Made by a program: the position numbers and the translations under genes. A DNA stretch of 64,000 bases, taken from positions 1,426,001-1,490,000 of the forward strand of contig JAPXFQ010002904.1 of NCBI GenBank assembly GCA_028564705.1. Reading direction: 5' to 3'. The notes under the pieces are model-generated. The model was not told the DNA's origin. It saw only the letters and a program-made list of their open reading frames with translations, and did not search any database. This DNA is from Apricaphanius iberus. Taxonomy: Eukaryota; Chordata; Actinopteri; Cyprinodontiformes; Aphaniidae. Shown here piece by piece: positions 60,402-64,000 of this stretch (the first letter of the stretch is position 1; each line of letters opens with the position of its first letter).

Positions 60402-60660
60402 GTTTAACAGAACCTTGGCTGCCTTCAAGAAACTCTTGAAGACCTAATTCTTAAGAGACAGTCTCCCACCTTAGAGTCCCCTACGTTTATTGCACACTGT
60501 ATTTACTCCTACTAAGGCAGGCAATACAGCCATTCTAAATCCCATCACTCATCTCTGACAGAACCTACAGCAGCTGTTGGTCTTCCTTCTAAGTAGCGTA
60601 TCTTTAGCTTCGATGTGAATTGCATTGTTTGAATAAAATGCTCTGTTGAATGTATAAACA
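60402..60660 (+). mobile_element. LINE 3'-terminal fragment (tentative)
   Basis: 'ttggctgccttcaagaaactc' encodes AAFKKLLKT, as near the C-terminus of fish LINE ORF2 proteins. The end near 60615-60655 ('tgcattgtttgaataaaatg', 'ctctgttgaatgta') resembles the widespread 'ggataaaagcgtctgctaaatg' LINE terminus. Heavily diverged. Confidence 0.4.
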
Positions 60661-60729
60661 TAAGAATAGCAAAATATAGCTTAGTGTAAATGACATCTGT
60701 TCAATTGTTGTTGAACCCTTAAATCATGA

Positions 60730-61047
60730 TGAAACAATGAAACCAAATGTCCCTTCATGCTCCCGTTATCTGGAACAAACTTCCTGATGACTGCTAAGCT
60801 GCTGAAACACGGAGCTGCTTTAAAACTTAAAACTCAGCTGTTTAGAGTTGCCTTTGAGTAAACGATTATGATGCATAAGTGCTGCTTTTTTGTTTTTGAT
60901 TGTCTGTGTTCCTAATTGCTGCTTTTACTTTCCGTACTTTTATCACTTTTATCATCTTGTTTTTTTTTTTTATTACAGAATCATGCAAAGCGCCTTGAAT
61001 TACTTTGTTGTTAAAAATGTGCTATATAAAAAACCTGCCTTGCCTAC
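60730..61047 (+). mobile_element. L2-like LINE 3' end
   Basis: 'ccgttatctggaacaaactt' encodes LWNKLP, and 'ttaaaacttaaaactcagct' encodes the LKTQLF block seen at the C-terminus of L2-like ORF2. The 3' end carries 'aaagcgccttgaattacttt' and 'aaatgtgctatataaaaaac', the same terminus (in sense orientation) as the LINE at 45330-46082. 5'-truncated. Confidence 0.75.
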
Positions 61048-63377
61048 ATGAGTGACCAATAACCGTAAACCAAAAACATAAGTAATTCACAGAGATTTAT
61101 TTATAGTATTTTTTCTTTTTATGATCAAGTAATTGTTAGTGTTTGCATATATATAATAAAACTGAAAGAAGCAGTCATGTATTAAACTATTTGTTTTAGT
61201 TTATATAGATCCCTAGACACTTTTGTTCACTCCTAATCAAAAACCTCTTTTAAAAATCATTTTTTCTTTTTAAAATGATCTAAATGTTTATAAACTAATG
61301 CTTTCTAAATACATTTAACAGATAAATATATTGCGCCTCTTTTTGGACAAATTATAATAGATCTATGGTCTGTATAAAAGGTTGCAGAACTCCCACCTAT
61401 CTTACTAGGCCGCGGGTTCGTCATACATGAGGATGGCATGGCATTGGAAATTGTAGGGTTTTGACAGGATATGTGCAATTCAGCTTATCTTGACATCAAA
61501 TTGAGGCACAAAATTTCTGGCAGGAAAATTTTTTTTAGAAGAAATAATGCATGGATGGTTTGTATTCATGTTTGGTGCTTTTATAGAGGCATCCGAGACT
61601 CAAATTGCAAAAGCAAAGTTTGAAAAAGGGAAATCTATCTAATATGTTCCCTGTTCCTGTCCCCCCAGGGCATCAATATGACATGACAGATAGACCCATT
61701 CGTCTTAGCCACTCTCCAAGATGTAAAAGACAAAAGAACAAGACATTTGGTTAGGACGTAAATGCTTCATAAGTCAGGAAATGACTGCCACCACAAAAGA
61801 ACGTTTCTCACCTAGTTTGGCGATAAATGATTCCGATGGAGATGAAAGAGGAATAGGCTTAAAATTACATCTCTTCTCACAAACCACATCAGCTTCATGA
61901 GCTGATAAAACAACACACACATCTCTAGATAGCCTCCGTTTCAGCTAATTATGCTGGTCCGGCCTTGACAGCTCACCACAGCTGGGACTCGAATCCCCCT
62001 TGGCCCTTTTAGTTACCACAGCTGTAAGAAAGGTCAGAATCAAGGCCAATCACAATGAATGACTGATGAGCATTGGGCCTTTTTATCTCATCATCGTTTC
62101 AGCTGGGAGGCTCGAAACCTCCTGATACCTTTTAATGCTTTGATCACAGACGCAATATTTGAGAAGGAAGAACCTAATGATGAGCCGTTGTTGTACCGAG
62201 GTGTCTAGGTGCTTTGATGAAGGAGCACTAATTGGGTAAACCAAGTAATTAAGCCATAATAGAGAAAGTTAAAAACGCCCCACATTGTGCACCTATGTAC
62301 TTCCACCACCCAGAGATCTATTAGGAGGGAAGGGCGTCTTGCTTAAGGGTGCTACAGTTCCAGGACAGCGCTAATAATTAACTGCCTCGCCCTGAAATAT
62401 TTTTGTGGAGGTCTGACAACCAAACTTGGCAACCTTAAGTGATGTCTGAACTAAGGCTGCCTGAGTCACATTAGTGTTAATTAGTTTCTGTGAATGTCGA
62501 TCTGATCCACAGTCTTTGTACTTCTGCAAAGCCTCTCTCAGATACACTAGCATTAGACTGTCTGCCATATGAAAACGTCTCATCAAACGCCTTTGGGAAA
62601 ATGAGACCTAAGAAACACTCTGAAGGTGTGTTATCCGTGGCGCGTCTTGAAAACGCTGCTTCCTCACTTTTCCCTCTCCTCCTCCCTCTTACGTCTTGTC
62701 CCAGCAGGCTTTACTGCTAAAATATTCCAGGGTGATGCCAGTAAGTCACCCCTGAGGGTGAGGTGGAATTGTGCTGTGTATGATGGTCCGCTTCATTAAA
62801 ACTCGCCGCATTCTGAGGATAAGACGTGAAAGTGAGTTTCCTGGCTGGAGATATTCATTGACATCATCGGCAGCGGCTTGCAGCAGTGGATGCACATAGG
62901 CATAAGTTTTAGTGGCTGCGTGAGTGGGCGACTTCACTTGAGGAGAAAGTGTTGACTTGTTACATAAGCCCAGCTAATTTGACACACACTTTCAGAGTGA
63001 TAAGACGAGAGGAGCGTGGCTGTTTAACTCTCCTCCGGTCTTATCTACAGACCGATTACTTCCAGGAGGATAGATATTAATGCAGAAACACGCAAAGGTT
63101 TAATGATTGATTAGTGAGTGAGGATTAATTTTATTACATTTGGTAAATTATTGATTTTTTCTCCCTTTTTTAATGTAAGTTTTAAACTTTTAAAAATGTT
63201 CAAGGTGTACCAATGAACCGACAGGATAAAAAAGGAACTTTTTACATCACATTTGCTACAATAAAATGAAACAAGCCTTTCTAAAATGTTTCACATAAGC
63301 ATCAGAAATTTAAACCTGAAACTATCAATAGCAAAAAACAAACCCACTTATGTCAGACACGTAGCCCGACTGTTATC
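61048..63377. other. Mostly unique DNA with non-repetitive, GC-balanced blocks
   Basis: 61960-62130 and 62740-63080 are less AT-rich, free of recognised repeats and without coding frames. Such blocks inside a gene's first intron are candidates for conserved regulatory DNA, but conservation cannot be judged from one sequence. Confidence 0.3.
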
Positions 63378-63385
63378 CATCTTAC

Positions 63386-63783
63386 TAGGGCTGTGCAATA
63401 TGACGAAATAGATCGTCAGTACGATAGAATACGTCTATGTTTTAAGCCACGATAGGGTTTTACGGCAGTAAATTACATCAGGATTCACCTTGTGGCATTC
63501 CTGTGAATGAGGAAGACGACAACCAACACGTTTCAGACCAGGGATCTAAACAAGATTATCAGACAACCCAAAGTTGGTCTCGCCGCACTTCTCCCCTCCC
63601 AACGCGAAGGAGATCACTACATGATGAGTCTGGGAGGTGTTATTGTCATCTATCATTTAAAATTGCATTTCCATGCTGTAAATTTTTATAAACTACTCCT
63701 GAAATAAATTAACGGAAAAATTGCTATATCGTGAAGTATATCCTTATCGGGATATAAAATTTTAGCCATTTCGCCCAGCCCTG
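63386..63783. mobile_element. hAT MITE with near-perfect 8-bp target duplication
   Basis: Left end tagggctgtgcaatatgacg and right end atttcgcccagccctg are inverted repeats. Flanking octamers are catcttac (63378-63385) and cagcttac (63784-63791), differing at one base. At 398 bp it has no transposase; the frames at 63503-63707 are chance. Confidence 0.85.
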
Positions 63784-63791
63784 CAGCTTAC

Positions 63792-64000
63792 TAATATAAA
63801 TGAATCTGTTGAACCAAGGTGTGTTTTTTGCCTCTGAATTTAACAGAAGCACTGAACAGCCGTTTTTTCTGTATGAATTTTTATTTTTGATTAATTTACA
63901 TCAATAAAATGAGAAACTATATCCTTTAGCACCAAATTAACTTTTGGCCTTTTTGCTTCATATTGTCAGCTATTCAATTAATGATAGGGGTACACAACCA
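63792..64000. other. Unique AT-rich DNA
   Basis: Nothing recognised. Confidence 0.4.

Noticed and set aside
1..64000. CRISPR arrays, operons, phage or bacterial mobile islands
   Set aside because: No direct-repeat arrays, ribosome-binding sites or dense coding; the sequence is a fish chromosome segment.

Overview
The window is vertebrate genomic DNA, almost certainly from an acanthomorph teleost. It is AT-rich and gene-poor. It is littered with Tc1/mariner, hAT and other cut-and-paste elements, two tRNA-derived SINE families and 5'-truncated LINEs typical of bony fish. Long spliced introns and a secreted/membrane receptor accessory gene rule out a prokaryotic reading. Most short open frames are chance frames or transposon shadows.

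The main result is a split gene on the minus strand that I assign to the RAMP family, most like RAMP3. Exon 1 (50648-50699) encodes the start of a signal peptide. A 30-nt micro-exon (13299-13328) and a 154-nt exon (12992-13145) continue the same frame through two phase-1 introns of about 37.3 kb and 153 bp. The 154-nt exon carries the RAMP pattern C-x3-F-x3-M-x7-WCN plus a CNES sequon and a cysteine spacing like that of RAMP3. The last exon, which should hold the remaining cysteines, the membrane segment and the short tail, was not found and probably lies left of base 1. A GC-box region at about 50700-51000 is the likely promoter. Positions 13329-50647 are therefore intron 1, and nearly all mobile elements between them are intronic.

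Right of the ramp3 promoter, a CpG-containing patch at 57.3-57.8 kb looks like a second and possibly bidirectional promoter. A plus-strand first exon with a 13-nt coding start and a strong donor begins there, and an unidentified minus-strand frame lies opposite. I could not name either gene.

Mobile DNA by region: 0.7-11.4 kb holds Tc1-like, hAT, SINE and LINE pieces. The intron (14-50 kb) holds a SINE with a perfect 13-bp target duplication, a hAT element with a perfect 8-bp duplication, an inverted pair of a palindromic MITE family, a decayed Tc1-like element, a LINE with a restriction-like endonuclease remnant, and an L2-like LINE. At 51.4-54.9 kb, matching inverted ends suggest one host element split by later retroposon and Tc1 insertions. 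At 60-64 kb there are LINE 3' ends and a hAT MITE with an 8-bp duplication. Many family names rest on recognition without a database search and are marked so.
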